From the NCBI GenBank assembly GCA_002633005.1, contig NMRA01000053.1:655298-719297 (forward strand): a DNA stretch of 64,000 bases, written 5' to 3'. The notes beneath the pieces were generated by a model that made no database searches, was not told the origin of the DNA, and saw only the letters and a list, made by a program, of their open reading frames with translations. Position 1 is the stretch's first letter, and every line of letters starts with the position of its first letter. Below, one piece after another: positions 46,941 through 59,671 of the stretch. Origin of the DNA: Phoronis australis. Lineage: Eukaryota; Phoronida; Phoronidae. A program made the translations under genes and the position numbers.

Positions 46941-48398
46941 TCGACTGTGCGCGTGTTTATTGATGATGGTGTGTCGTGAATGATTTTCCTGTTCACGTAG
47001 CGTCAACGAAAACCATTAATCGTTGGAGGAACTTTAAGCTTGCATCAGCACTGCACTTAATTTGAAACTGGTTATTGCGAATAAATTAGAGCGTTATGTT
47101 CCTAAAAGCAATTAACACGATCTTCAAGAGTGCGTAGTAGTACCCTCGAAAAGGGGCCAAATTTGGCAAACTTTGGAGCAACGCATCTCATAAACAGCAG
47201 GTCGAATTCATATGAAAAGTTCAGACACCATGCATCATGCACTGCTCTTCAAAAGAGTGTTGGGAATAATTTTTTAAAATTTCCACTTTCCACGAGGGGC
47301 AATCAAAAATATGAATGTCATGATTTTTTAAGAAAAAAGTCATAAGTCGCGTCAAACAAAAATTTTAAAGAAATTATAATCCAAAAAATGTAACAGCGTT
47401 TTGAGATTTCATGTTGCACATTTATATCAAACAAAATTTGGTCATGTTATTGACACCGTTATTTTGCTTTACTAAAAAGACATGGTCACGTGACCCAGCT
47501 AATAACAGATTGGTGCAGTCAATAATTATATTCTACAGGCTTTCTAATTTCAGAAAATATGTACTTTTGCCAAGTTGAAATCTTTAGTTTTGTAGATATT
47601 TGACTAAATACAACGACCAATCAATAAGGTCCTGCATAACCATAAAGTCACGGCAGCGTGTTTTCAAAGTACGTTGCATAAATAAGAGCTTTTTGTACAA
47701 CGTATTATCCTGTGTTCAAAGCAACGGTGCGCTATACGAAATCCAACAAATTACCTTCACCTTGTTCTCTGTCATGTCCACATCCTTGTTTCCTCAAGCC
47801 AAGAAAGAATTCATCACCTGTGTCTTTGCCCTGTCGAGAATCATTACTCAGCAAATGAGACCGTCAAAATGGTAACGGCGCTGTTTGTCACATTCACTTG
47901 TAATCAAATTCCAGTCCCATGAAATCAAACAGCAGGACACTGAATTTTCCCGCGTTTTACACTTGTTCCGATCAGTAACTGGTCGGATGTCTGTGACGTT
48001 TTCTTCGTGATCACCCTTTATGGGTCATCCCTGGAGATGTCTCATGAGAGACGAAGTTCCGGATAATTGTATTGTATATATTTTTGTTATGTGATTTGAA
48101 TATGAAGCCGGTAATATTGACTTTTTGTGCTATCCTCACTGTCATGAGCATGGGTCATCTTTTACAACAATTGAGGCCTGACCTGATATCAGCCTGCCGT
48201 AAAATTAGAGATTTTATCTATTAAGGCCATTAAATACAAATGGAATATAGTGTTCAACAAAACTTGTTTTAAGGAACATTTGCTGATACTCTGTCATCAT
48301 CTGTATTACAACTACCTGACGGGATGACAATGTCGTTGAATAACGTTTTAACGTTATCCGTTTAGCCCTTCCTAACTCCAAAGAAATGAATGAAATAC

Positions 48399-48454
48399 CT
48401 GGTTTTCAACTTCTTTGACCATTTCTATTCCGTCAGCTGGTTGCCTTGAATGAC
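48399..48454 (-). CDS. Gene A S exon 3 (18 aa)
   Basis: A 56-nt exon, acceptor TTATTGCCGCCAG, donor GTATTTCA, phase 1 to 0, peptide HSRQPADGIEMVKEVENQ after a split Gly. It is similar to the next S exon (HRRTSPDGMEEEIK): both have H-x-R then a DG-hydrophobic-E motif. Confidence 0.66.
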
Positions 48455-49037
48455 CTGGCGGCAATAAAAAGTGCAATTTTTGTTGAACATAAGCTGTTTA
48501 ATAAATGAGTTATCAATTGAACTTAAAGTGACTCAACTCCAAAATGAGCCTCAGTATAATATGCTAGCTAACGTCTAACGTGATGACGAAAACTTGAAAT
48601 TTGAGAAAAAACCAACAGAATGCAAAGATACATCATTTCAAACTCCATAATCGAGTGAACATTGGCTCATGATACAAATGAAACAAGTCACTGTCTTAAC
48701 TGAAGACTTTGCCCACATAAAAATGCATTGTCAGCATCTGGAGAACTTCCTTTGCAACGTTTTTTAGTCCTGTGGATATTTAGTCAGCAAAAGGTCCATA
48801 TCAACAGAAATTCGAGCAACCCCCCATATTGAAGGCTGGGTACGTGCATGTATTGTGCTATACGCGCCTTGAAACGGCGTTAAATGTAAGACTAGCGGAA
48901 AGCACGAGTTCCATTCTCCTTACGCACTTGTGCAATGTGCAAAACAATGTAGAAGCTCAAAGTTATCCAACAGAAAGTCGCATCATTAAATGCTTTAATT
49001 TGAATCTGCTAATACAAAGCCCTCAACGTATTTTCAC

Positions 49038-49344
49038 CTTTTGTTCTATTTTGCTTGTCGGCACCTTGGTTTTGGTATTCCGGTCTTTTCCATTTGTGTG
49101 CTTCGGGCGATAATTTAAGCTCAGAATTGGCTTTCAATCTTGGTGTTTCTTCGCCAATTGGTACCAGCCTACTTGAACTGTTGCGTCTGTCAACCGTTTC
49201 CCGGTCGTCGACATCTGTCGTTCCGTCGAGCTCGAAGATGTTCCCCATTCCTTGCCTTTTCACCAAATTTGACGTTTCACTTTCTACCTCCGCCTCTCTA
49301 GCTTCTGGTAGGATGTCGAGCATCCGCTGCCCTCCCTCAGTTTC
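49038..49344 (-). CDS. Gene A L exon 4 (102 aa)
   Basis: A 307-nt exon, acceptor CCTTGCACAG, donor GTGAAAAT, phase 0 to 1. It starts ETEGGQRMLDILPEARE, is strongly charged, and includes NLVKRQGMGNIFELDG, which resembles PLRKQGMAQVLSDDAE in L exon 5, so the L exons probably share an origin. Probably disordered. Confidence 0.7.
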
Positions 49345-50299
49345 CTGTGCAAGGAAAAGTTGATCTTACAAATCTTCGAATGAAACAAAAACATTTTCGA
49401 ACAACATGAATACACAGCATGCCTATTTTGAACAAAGAGTGATAGAAAGAATGGGGGCAATATGCTAGCGTTACAGTTATTTGCGAACGAATTCAAATTA
49501 TTTAACTAAACCAGAGTACACTCAAGTCACAACTGTATAAGATATTCCGGAAGTGTCCACGAAGTAATACACATACCAGAAATAGATTTAGTAGAGACTA
49601 ATGGCGTTGTCTTATTCCAAGGAGACCAAAACGATAACGAATGTACTTCCACAAACGCCGCATCGGTCCCTTGTGCAATTACATGATTTACACAGTGGGC
49701 ACTTTTGCTCTGGCTACGTCCGTTGCTCAAATTGCACGCACTTCTGTTTTGTTAATTGTTCTTCAAATTGGCGCATCAGCTGTGTCAAAAATCATCCTAT
49801 ACTACACATATAAAGCTGAATGAATTTGATGCCTAATCACAAATATGTTATGTTGAGACACCTGTGATATTTTTCCTAACTTGAAATTAGGACTTGCCAA
49901 TAAAATGTTATGATTCGTGGAATGAGAATAACATAAGTTTCATCTTTTGATACTCATATTATAGAGTATGTATACATTGTAATTGGAAAACCTGAATTGT
50001 ATACATGTGTATCATTATACTTCACAATGAACTGACCTGAAAACACCCAACATTTATACAATATTATTTCTTTTAGCTTCTGTACATGGGAACAATCACA
50101 TTTTTGGTAACACACTATACATTTGCACTTTGATGCATGAAAAAGATGTTGGGTGGACTAACAACAGTTTGGCAATAGAAGCCATCGTGTAAAATCAGTA
50201 AACTGAAACTAAAATGGTCCATTTGCAGTTTTGTTAGTCACGCAATGAGCTTGCTTGTACTTGGATTTGTAAGTGTAGCCACTCTCACGGTATAGTCCC

Positions 50300-50518
50300 C
50301 TGATACGCTGTAGAATGCAACAATTACGTTGCTAGGGCTCTTCTAAAATGTAACAAGTTGATACATTTTTTGTAATTGTTACAATTCACGTTGAATGCGC
50401 GTGCAAGAAATGTAGCATTAATACATTTTACGAAAGCCACGTCATATTTCATGAGTTTGCATAGTGTTTGTAACAGTTGCTACATTTTACGAAATTGTTT
50501 CATTTTACGGCGTATCAG
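50300..50518. mobile_element. MITE-like element, about 220 bp
   Basis: CTGATACGCTGTAGAATG at 50300 matches in inverted form the right end CATTTTACGGCGTATCAG at 50501-50518. Several internal copies of a TGTAACAGTTGCTACATTT-like motif. It lies in the gene A intron. Confidence 0.6.
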
Positions 50519-50695
50519 TTGCCTGCGGTGCTGATTGCATATCGTAGAACAACGTTATTTATGCTTATTACTTCTGCATTTGCTTAACACTCTCTCGACA
50601 GTGGGTCAGAAGACAGGTTTGAGGTTTTAAATATAAGTAGTACAGTTTCAAATGTTTAAGCATTTTCTTGAGGTTGAACATCAGCAGATACGCAC

Positions 50696-50778
50696 TTGCA
50701 AATTGTGTGACCCCTGTGTGTGCGGCCGTGTTGGTTTGATCTCCTCTTCCATCCCATCTGGTGACGTTCTTCGGTGAC
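50696..50778 (-). CDS. Gene A S exon 4 (27 aa)
   Basis: An 83-nt exon, acceptor AACTTTACAG, donor GTGCGTAT, phase 1 to 0. The peptide begins HRRTSPDGMEEEIKPTRP and ends HNLQ. Related to the S exon at 48399. Confidence 0.66.
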
Positions 50779-51737
50779 CTGTAAAGTTTAAAATGTTTAA
50801 TGTTCCATAATGATAATTTGACCAAGTCCACTATTGTTGTTCAGTGCTTTGCGAGGGTGCTAAGACCGAAAATTATTTACCACTTTAGGAAATTTCATAA
50901 AGTATATTTCCCATTGACGTTTCAACGAATAAACCAAAACGTTGAATTCCAGACCGGAATTAATATACGAGCAAGAATGACTTCGTCCGCCATTACTTTG
51001 TAGTAACCCAGCGTCATTAAATTAGAAACTGAACTTCATTGATGCACACATTTATCGAGCCACGCTTAAGCTGTTGTAAACACGCCAACAAATATCCTTC
51101 TATTTAGACTATTTACTGTCATAAAATTGGCATCAACTTTTTCCTACTCTGGCGATGTTCATAAGGTGGAAAAAATGTTCTTTATTGCCGAATACCAGAC
51201 TCAATCACGGGGTGATTTTGTGCACGGTAATGATCATACGTAAGCAGAACTGTTATTTCTTTCCAAGATCACACACCACTTCTCTCCTGATTACGAAACA
51301 ACCAGTTTGTTGAGCTTGGTCAAGCAATAACAAAGTGGTAGTTCTCAAGAAAAGAAACCATGCATGTCTGGCTTGACCTACGGTAAAATACAAGATGAGA
51401 TCAACTTTACAGTGATAGTTGAAAGCAATACAGTTTAACATCAGCTTTGTCTGAACGAAGCCATGACCAATGCAATATGGTCACCAAAAATCGAAAATTT
51501 CGCAATCTCGTCAGGAATATACTCCTTTCTTTGACGTTCATTTGACACGTGTGATCGAGCTTCAGATTAACGAAAATATGGATCTCAGAACTGACTGTAG
51601 AAATGACATAAAATGTAACCAACCACGTATTGCGAAAATCGAACGCTTACTCGAGGGTTCCCACGCAATTGGTCAATTATCTGTTACAGTTTCCAGTGAA
51701 GTCGAGCGTTGCTGACATGCATAAAACACGAACATAC

Positions 51738-52161
51738 CTCCAACGTTTCCATTTTGGTCTTCAACCTTAGAACCCATTGCACGTTGTGTAGGGATTGTCA
51801 AGAAGACGGCTTTAGGATCAGCCACCTTAGATGAACTCTGTTCTTCTTGAATTGTCTCCCGATCACAAGCACTTGGATCGTCTTCCAGGTATCTGGCAAC
51901 ATCTGGGAGGTCACGTTGATTTTTATCCTTCTCATCTGGTATGGTATACGACACATTCTCCTGGACAATGTCTGGTAACAGGTCATGCATTCCCGTGTCA
52001 TCTGGTATGGTATACGACACATTCTCCTGGACAATGTCTGGTAACAGGTCATGCATTCCCGTGTCATCTGGACATCTCTTTTCTGCTTCCACCTCTGCAT
52101 CGTCGGACAGGACTTGTGCCATTCCCTGTTTTCTCAACGGTTTATCCCCATGAATTCCATC
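51738..52161 (-). CDS. Gene A L exon 5 (141 aa, with internal duplication)
   Basis: A 424-nt exon, acceptor TTAATTCAACAG, donor GTATGTTC, phase 0 to 1. It is acidic throughout and starts DGIHGDKPLRKQGMAQV. A 22-residue segment containing MHDLLPDIVQENVSYTIP is present twice, perfectly, at the DNA level. A DLPD motif like that of L exon 2 follows. It is the first L exon after the coiled coil, and its phase-0 start matches that exon directly. Probably disordered; the repeated segment may be a short binding motif, but no partner is known. Confidence 0.72.
51933..52064 (-). repeat. Perfect 2 x 66-bp tandem duplication inside a coding exon
   Basis: The two 66-nt copies (51933-51998 and 51999-52064) are identical by eye and a multiple of three, adding 22 residues without a frameshift. 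Identity implies a very recent event or recent conversion. Confidence 0.9.
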
Positions 52162-52620
52162 CTGTTGAATTAAAGGATTTCTTATTAAGTTACGATTTGA
52201 AAACATACTTTTTGTTTGAGAATAAAGTGTAGCACTTCCATGACCACGTACTTTACATATTATTATATTAACTCACAAAGTAAGATGCTGTGTTTTGATA
52301 CTGAAATTACACAGCTAAATATTAGGAACGTTGTTATCACCTCATGTATGCCGTCGACGAAACAACATTTTTTTGGTTTACATCATTTGCAGCAGGAGTA
52401 AATTTGTTCCTTATAATAACAATGGTTTAACGGCATGTGAATAACTGACAGTCCGTTAAACTGACCGTAACAAACCAATTTTTCACCTTGGTTCTGAGTT
52501 GTAATGAATTCGCAATTTCCCCCAATCTCATAAATCTTTTCTGACATGAGTAAAGGAGAAGTGGAGTTCAGCTATTGCCTCTATAAGCCTTGCGCTTTTG
52601 TTTTCATCTTATACTTATAC

Positions 52621-52788
52621 CTTTCTCTCGCCAGTATCCTTTTCAGAACACTTAATGAATTGTTGCAAGTGGCTTATGTCCTGTTCCAACTTTTCTAACT
52701 TCATGAAGTTTTGCTCCAATTTTTCAAGTATTGTCGCGAAGCCGCTTTCGCTGTTACAATAATGCTCGTTTCTTAGGTAACTCCCAAC
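52621..52788 (-). CDS. Gene A coiled-coil exon (56 aa)
   Basis: A 168-nt exon, acceptor AATATTTCCAG, donor GTATAAGT, phase 0 to 0. After VGSYLRNEHYCNSESG comes a heptad-patterned helix (FATILEKLEQNFMKLEKLEQ, DISHLQQFIKC) typical of a coiled coil, then a charged tail. It probably mediates self-association, so that the C-terminal CARDs are presented as an oligomer. Same position and phases as the gene B exon 18253-18444. Confidence 0.72.
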
Positions 52789-55700
52789 CTGGAAATATTG
52801 AAAACGTTTTTAGATCTCATGCTCCGATATTTGCTGTGTGTGGCGTCGTTCAAGCGTTAATATCCGGATTTTGTTGTTTATCGCTTGATCTTTGCTGAAT
52901 TAATCATTATGCATCGCCATACTCGTAAATTTGCAGTTCACTTATTACTGAGAATTTTCTCATCAGTGTCCCAGTTAATAAAGATAATACTATTAAAGGT
53001 TAAGAACCTTTGCAGAACATTAAGTATTAGAACTGCATTGGTCAGGCCTTTCAAATACTAGCTGACTTCGAGACGTTTAGATACATTGCTTTTATAAGTA
53101 ATCTGTGGATAACTCCTGAGCGCCGCAAATTCCATGCTCGTATTAACAATACGCTTATAATCTTGATAATGTTGGCCATTAGCAGTTTCCTGGAAGCCAA
53201 ATTCATCAGCAAGTAATTACATGTAAAGACAATGGCGTTAACCTGAAACATTCTATTGCCAGCAATACGATAACCTGAAGAATTTTGTTGCCAGCAATGA
53301 AATTCAAACCTTTGGACAACAACGCCTAACATATATGTATGTAGTTTAAAGCCATTCGAAACACCTCGGGTATCGTCTTAGCCTCAAATTTTACCGAAGT
53401 AAGTGAACGTCATCTACACTTGTGCGAACGTCTGTCATACATCCAGTCAGTCTCCTATGACTGAAGACTTCACATGCACAGAAAATGTTCACCGGCTAGG
53501 AGAAATTTGAAGCTAGATGTACCAGATGGATCACACCATAACAACAAACGAATAGCTAACTCCAATTATGTCGGCTTTCAAAAAGTAGATATAGAACAGA
53601 CCATGAACAAACTCACGGAAATGTTTACCTTGGAATATAGGCTGGACGTGAAATTTCCCATTTTTCTGACTTCAGCAATTTATTCTTACTGAAAGTAGAC
53701 ATTAAGTTCTGAATAAAAATATGTTACAGGAAGTCTCTAGTAGAGAAATGCTAATTTGTTCGCGACCGGAAGGACTTCCAATGAATCCCAACCTCACTTT
53801 TCAATGAACAGGGGAGCCAAACGTAAAGTTGAGATGAGTTTCAACCGGAGGAAGGATTTTTTACAATTAACAATACACCCGTGGTTACGGTAGTCAGTAC
53901 TGGTAGTCTTTTGTTCCTAAAATTAAAAAGGCCAACGAAGAGGTTGCCACCAACACAAATGATGTACTTAACTCCAATTTAAACAAAACCGTTGCAAAAC
54001 TGATGCAGTAAGCTTGAGGAGTGTGACCCGGATGTCATCAATTCTCATAAGCGCGAGATTGTTGCTAAATTTGTTCCCACATTTAACGAGTATTACGTCG
54101 ACGGGTTGTTTAGGCCTATTTTGATAGTCGACGCTTGGCTTTCGGCAACTTTTTTGGCAAGCCTTTTGCCAAAATTCTCTCTCAGAGGCATGTCTAACTT
54201 TCTCAACGAGCTGTAGAATAATCTTTGTGACGTGCAGTTTTGAATTATTTGGGCCAGAACTTCCTTATCAATGTCCGCTAACAGTACACTGACAAATTTG
54301 TTGAGAGCCTGCTGTCCAAGTTTTCAATTTTTTTGTTTACATACCCGAACCTAATTTATAAGAAAAATGTGGCAATAAAAGCGCGTTTTCCCTAATTCGA
54401 TCACAGGAGAAGTGATATTGATCTTGCAAACTAGCAGTTCGTCATTTCTCGAGACCATGTTCCGTGACAAGCCAACTTGTACAGCCAACCAAAGATACTG
54501 TATACCTAATATTTTGAGCCAACGTCAACGAATTATGGGATGTCAGTAAATTCGTTTCCTGAGCCCGAAGTCACACTAAACAAAATTTGACTACAGAACA
54601 ATTTGAAACCATATCGGTTAGAGGGCTAAAAATGTGTCAGTCGTTTTAAATCTATCAAGTATCACTAATCAATTTCACTACAGACGACTTTAGGGGGCTC
54701 ACAGAGCTCTTCCAAGAAACGACCAAACCAACGCCACTGACATGCTGTATTCAGCTGCTACGTAAACAGAGAGTCTTTCGAGGGGCCACTTTACGACACC
54801 TTATATCCGGTGGTACTAGGAAGGAGATAGTTCAGCAACTTTTCAGTCACAGTCACTACGTCGATCGACACATATTTAAAAGAACAGTGTCTTAGACCTA
54901 GTCAACAAACTGATGCGAATCTCGGAAACTCCGGGTAACTTACTCATATTTTCGTGGATAAATGTACTTGAAAATCTGTTTCATTCATACTCGATTCGCT
55001 CTAAGCAAAGGTTTATGTTTTTATAGACTTTTCATGTCCTTCAGTGACCAACCGTGAACCAGATCCCAGATTTGTTCACTTGAATTTAATGCTAATAGAG
55101 TCCACTGAATGTAAGATGAGCAAGTAATGTAAAAATTGTTTTCTCTCCACTTGTGTCACTTTGAATTCTCGGCCATACCGAGTCGCATAACCGTTTGATC
55201 GAGCGATTTTTCTCGCATTTGATACCAGCTCTACCCACAGGGTGGACAGGTTATACCGGCAGGTACTTATAATCCACAGAATTGCACCTCAAATTGCAAC
55301 TCAGGTCCCAAACATAGTCCATGTACGGTTGCCAAAATCCAGTCCCGGGGACCAGTGCAGTCAAGCTGTCTGAGCGCCACAGCCCGTATCAGCTAGTTCT
55401 ACGGGATGCAGTTCTACAGAGATACCCCGGAGGGCGAAAGGCACTGGACCATCTCGGCTTAGCCGTTAGGTTGGCTGTGACATACACAACCGATTTCCAA
55501 TATTCTCTGTGTACGTTCAGAGCTTTTGTTTGTTCATTTTGGTGACCGTTTGTAGAACTGATAATATTCCCCCCTACTCGAGTCATGGATTAGAAGCGAC
55601 CTAGGTCAGGGTAGACCATGTTGAATATATTCTGGGGAGAATGCCGAACAAACTTTGACTAAACCATCAAAGTCATGTAGCATACGCACCCTTTGAGTAT

Positions 55701-55893
55701 AGGAGGCAATTTGGTGTATTTAATTCTTTCTAACTCGACTGATAAACTCACTCCCGAAATTCTTTCCGAATAGTCCTTCGTTCAGTTACCGAAATCGGAA
55801 ACTAAGCTACTTCTGTTCTGACTGCATCATAGCTTTTGCATGTAGCCGAAATTTTAAATCACATCGAGGTTGACCTCCATGCCCTCGGGAGTA
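52789..55893. other. Gene A intron; nothing assigned
   Basis: No phase-compatible exon seen. A fragment of the dispersed repeat family (GTTCGTCATTTCTCGAGACC) lies at 54438-54478. Confidence 0.4.
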
Positions 55894-57142
55894 CCAAGAC
55901 CCTTTTGTCCACCTGACGTCACATGCACGCTGGCGCCCCTAGTGGAGGTCAACGAACAGAGTTCATGGACCAGTTAGTTGAAACAGAGTGTACGAAGAAT
56001 TGTACAACACTCCTTTGTAGACTAGTGGCAATGGAGTATGACAGACGAATCGATTTGTATTGTAGGAGGTTGAGTCATTGTTTTTTGTTTTTTTTTTGTA
56101 GAAACATAATATCCGAAAAATGAGTGATATATAATATTGACTTCATGTAGATAATTGTAAATGTCATAAGTGGTTATGAGTCAGGCGTTGTAAAACGTTG
56201 CCGGCTATAGCGCGTGGGGCCGGTGTTTTTTAACATGAAACACTACGGAAAGTTTTCGAGCAACTTTTGTCTATATTTCTGGCTATGCCAGTGAAACACA
56301 TAATACTATTTACCATATTAAGTGCTGAACTTGTTCACACAAATTAATTAAAACAGTTTTGTCAAATAAGAAAATCAGGCAAGAATAAGCTGGCTAAAAA
56401 TTGGTGTAGCCAAGATTTGGGAAATATTAACATGTGGGGATCCATAATTCATTTAAAACTTTCTATGAAAATATTCAGACTGGTGCTGAACTTCTGTATT
56501 GAAATTGATAATAATCGGCAGAATATTGCAGGCTCTACAAGGGTAGGTTAGGATACCCTGAGTGCCCAATTTGTTTTGTTTGTGCTTTGGTAACTCAGGG
56601 CGATGACACCATTTGTGTGCCAGGCCTCAGAGAGTTCTGTTCTTCAGTGGAACTATTTACGGACGATGTAGGCTAGTCTTTGGCAAATGCGAGCCGATTT
56701 TGAACAAAAACATACCGTTTTGGTTGACACAGCTTTCAAAATTTTAAAGAAAATGAAATAAGCGTATGCTCGTCCACAGATCCACTCACAGACAGCAGAC
56801 GTCTTATCACTGCCGTAAATTAAATGAGCTGAAACGTAAACACAACCTTTGCATACTTGTAACGTAGCCATTCGCCGCTACAGCGGACTCGGGACATCAG
56901 ACACTCAACCGAGAAAAATTATTTATCATGCCGCAACCTCAGAAGTCACTATGTAACATATCACAAATGCATTTTTAAATTTCAAATTTCGAGGATTGAC
57001 GAAAGCCACTATACAGAGAGTTATTTGTTACAAATCTATCTCGTCTGATGCTACTTGGTCCTTCTCCCTAGGCTAAATTCTCATGGCCTCCACTGGGGGC
57101 GCCAGTGACGCGTGTGACGTCAGACGGACAAAAGGGTTTTGG
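55894..57142. mobile_element. Inverted-repeat element, 1.25 kb
   Basis: A left arm at 55894-55954 (CCAAGACCCTTTTGTCC, CTGACGTCACA, CTGGCGCCCCTAGTGGAGG) and an inverted right arm at about 57083-57142 match over about 60 nt with several mismatches. No transposase recognised between them. It lies in a gene A intron. Confidence 0.5.
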
Positions 57143-57341
57143 TCAAGATGTTGACTTCATTAATTGCTGATACTGATACGCCATAGTTCGCTTGTGCTTG
57201 AAACTTAGCTACCAGGGTTGCACCTCTCGTACCTGGACAAAATGACATCGTTGGAGAAAAAAACGTATATCATTGAAAGGAAATTTTAATTGCCGGAGTA
57301 TTTGTTCGAGATGGAAGGAATCAAAGAGATGAACTGTCTCT

Positions 57342-57378
57342 AAAGGGTTCCTATATGCTAAAGGGTTCCTATATGCTC
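57342..57378. repeat. 18-bp tandem duplication
   Basis: AAAGGGTTCCTATATGCT occurs twice in a row. Confidence 0.8.
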
Positions 57379-57950
57379 AAAAGGATCTTCAAGAATAGTA
57401 CAGCAACGAGGCTAGACGGTTTTGTCACTGTGAGGCATAATTTGCCGAAAACCATTAGTTATCAATCCTGCCGACAGGTGTTGCACTTTTAAAAATGGCT
57501 GCCTCACTAAATCCGCGTTGCAAATGAACGCTTTGGAAAAACTTGAAAATTGTTTATGATAATTATCCAATCAGTACAGGTAATACATTTTTGGATCACC
57601 ATGACTAGAGGATTCAGAAAATAGTAGTATCAAGTATGTACCTTAACGGAGTCGGATTGTAAACAACAACAACGTAATGGGAGATTTTCCATGACCACGA
57701 CGTATACCCAGTATTTACCTTACAGACATCGCTCAACGCTTTAACGCTGCCATCACACGCGGTTGGAATGAGGACTTACCGGTTCTCTAAGTGTTCCCAT
57801 CAATGTTTTGTTGGCGCAGACGTGGTCGACTGACATTCGACAGCAACTTACTATGGCGCACAAAAATATGTTTTTCATAAACAAACAGTTGTTAATCCAT
57901 AACAGGGAATAAATCTGCAGGATTATTTTTAGATTCGGGAATTTTCTCAC

Positions 57951-58038
57951 ACGTGACTGAAGCTCTTCGACAGTAGCGACAATACTTGCAGTGTGACAAA
58001 TTGAAACTAATTCTGTTAACGATGTGGCAATATGCTCT
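57951..58038 (-). CDS. Gene A upstream helical exon (29 aa)
   Basis: An 88-nt exon, donor GTGAGAAA, ending in phase 0 as the coiled-coil exon requires. The acceptor is either CTCTCAG (used here) or the next AG two nt on. The peptide EHIATSLTELVSICHTASIV followed by ATVEELQSR is amphipathic and probably extends the coiled coil. The start codon of gene A was not found and may lie at 58.1-59.6 kb. Confidence 0.5.
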
Positions 58039-59665
58039 CTGAGAGGGGTTAAAAAATAGTGTAACATTGTTTCTTATTAACAAAGCGGAGTAACAATTTG
58101 GATATTCTGAATGTAAGCAAATGACGTTAAATTGTTCCGTTCCACACAAATTCCTGTTTCGTGACACAATCATGATAGCACTGATGTCAACTTGAATAAA
58201 ACAAAACAATGCAATATATTTGCCTGGCTTATTGCGAATCATTTGTTGTTGGCCAAGCGGGTGAACGTTACACGCATGTAAATTTCGTGAAAACACTTGA
58301 AAGTTCGAAAAGCTTGATGTTGATAAATGCTGGAATTCAGCTCTAGGCCTATATTAGAAAAAACATTGCTTTGTGTTCTCTTGTCGACTACATATTTTAT
58401 GAGGTCTGGGCGTGTTGGAGGGAGGGGGGGAGTGACCCACTTGAAGTGATGCTGAACATTATGTAGTTGGCTTCAACTGGTTGATCTAGATCAACGCTGG
58501 GATTTGGGCGTTTCTTACGGGATAAACCAAACACAGAATTTGTCTGGCAGTGTTCTTTTATGGTTCACGAGATGATGTTGAATTTTTTGCAACATACTTT
58601 ATGCGGTTACATCGTGGATTGATCTACCTCAGCTTTTTTTTTAACTTCCCCACAACTGAAGTCTGGCAGTGAATAATTTTGATACAGTGAATTAACGGTA
58701 GTAGGTGTCGCGGGTAATTTTAAGTGGTTACCACTAAGTTGATCAAGCTCAGTTTTTGACTGCCATTCTCATGCCCCCCCCCCCTGACCACACCCACCAG
58801 AGCGAACCTGCCAGGGGCCGGTCTCTAATCTTTGAACTCCAAATGAACTTGAAATTATTTTTGGCAATTTCTCTGATCCGTTTGTGCTAACACAAGATCA
58901 GTGGTTATCAAACTGTGCTCGAATACATTATAGTTTATGCATATGAGTTCCTAGTCCAAGTTTGCACTTGAAGACACTGATATTCGTGCTAAAAACTAGA
59001 GTAAAAAGTCGAAATTTCGAGTTCAAACTAGAACTAATAAATTATCCACCTCAGGCATTATGTACTCGATCGCAGAATAACAGACACTTATCTTGACTAC
59101 GCACAAAAGTAATAAAAAATGCCAAACAAATTTCGAGTTCCACTTCAATAAAGAGATTACAGAGAGACCGGGCCCAGATGCCATCTCCTGACATTGGGAT
59201 ACCTATGGATCCGTACTGTGATATCACAGAAAATCGGTTACGGTTCATCCTCAAAAAACCTCTGGGGTCCCGCTGTATACCTAGAGTACTTGAGCTAGCC
59301 CAGTTTCATGTTCAGGTAAGGAAAAGCCAAATTCGTCATCATTACCCAGTGCTAATGTTCACAGCACTGGGAAAGAGTGTAGACAGGACATAGCCTAGGT
59401 GCGACCAGCTGGCGTGAAAATTGCGGTGACGGAAGAATCAAAGTTATTTTCAGCAGCCCTAATACAAGCTTCACTTTTGTTCTCGTAATATTCCATAAAT
59501 TCTTTTGTGGCAGTAGTGTATAACCAATAGCGAAAGATGCCAGTTTAGGCCCTTAACTCATTGAGAGGTGTTGAAATAGTTAGTAGTTGAAAAATCTACC
59601 GTGAGGCTCTTCACAATTGAAACAAAATCGAAAGAAAAACAAAAGCCTTTCTATCATTTTCAAAA

Positions 59666-59671
59666 TTTATT
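59666..59671 (-). terminator. Actin polyadenylation signal
   Basis: AATAAA on the minus strand, about 120 nt downstream of the actin stop codon; the only canonical signal close behind the stop. Confidence 0.6.

Noticed and set aside
47760-47840. Minus-strand exon candidate after GACACAG (DEFFLGLRKQGCGHDREQ)
   Set aside because: Every available donor ends it in phase 1, incompatible with the phase-0 start of the next L exon; the chain is complete without it.
59178-59315. Plus-strand ORF ending at a GTAAGG donor between gene A and actin
   Set aside because: No acceptor, partner exon or domain; it also overlaps an equally good minus-strand ORF.
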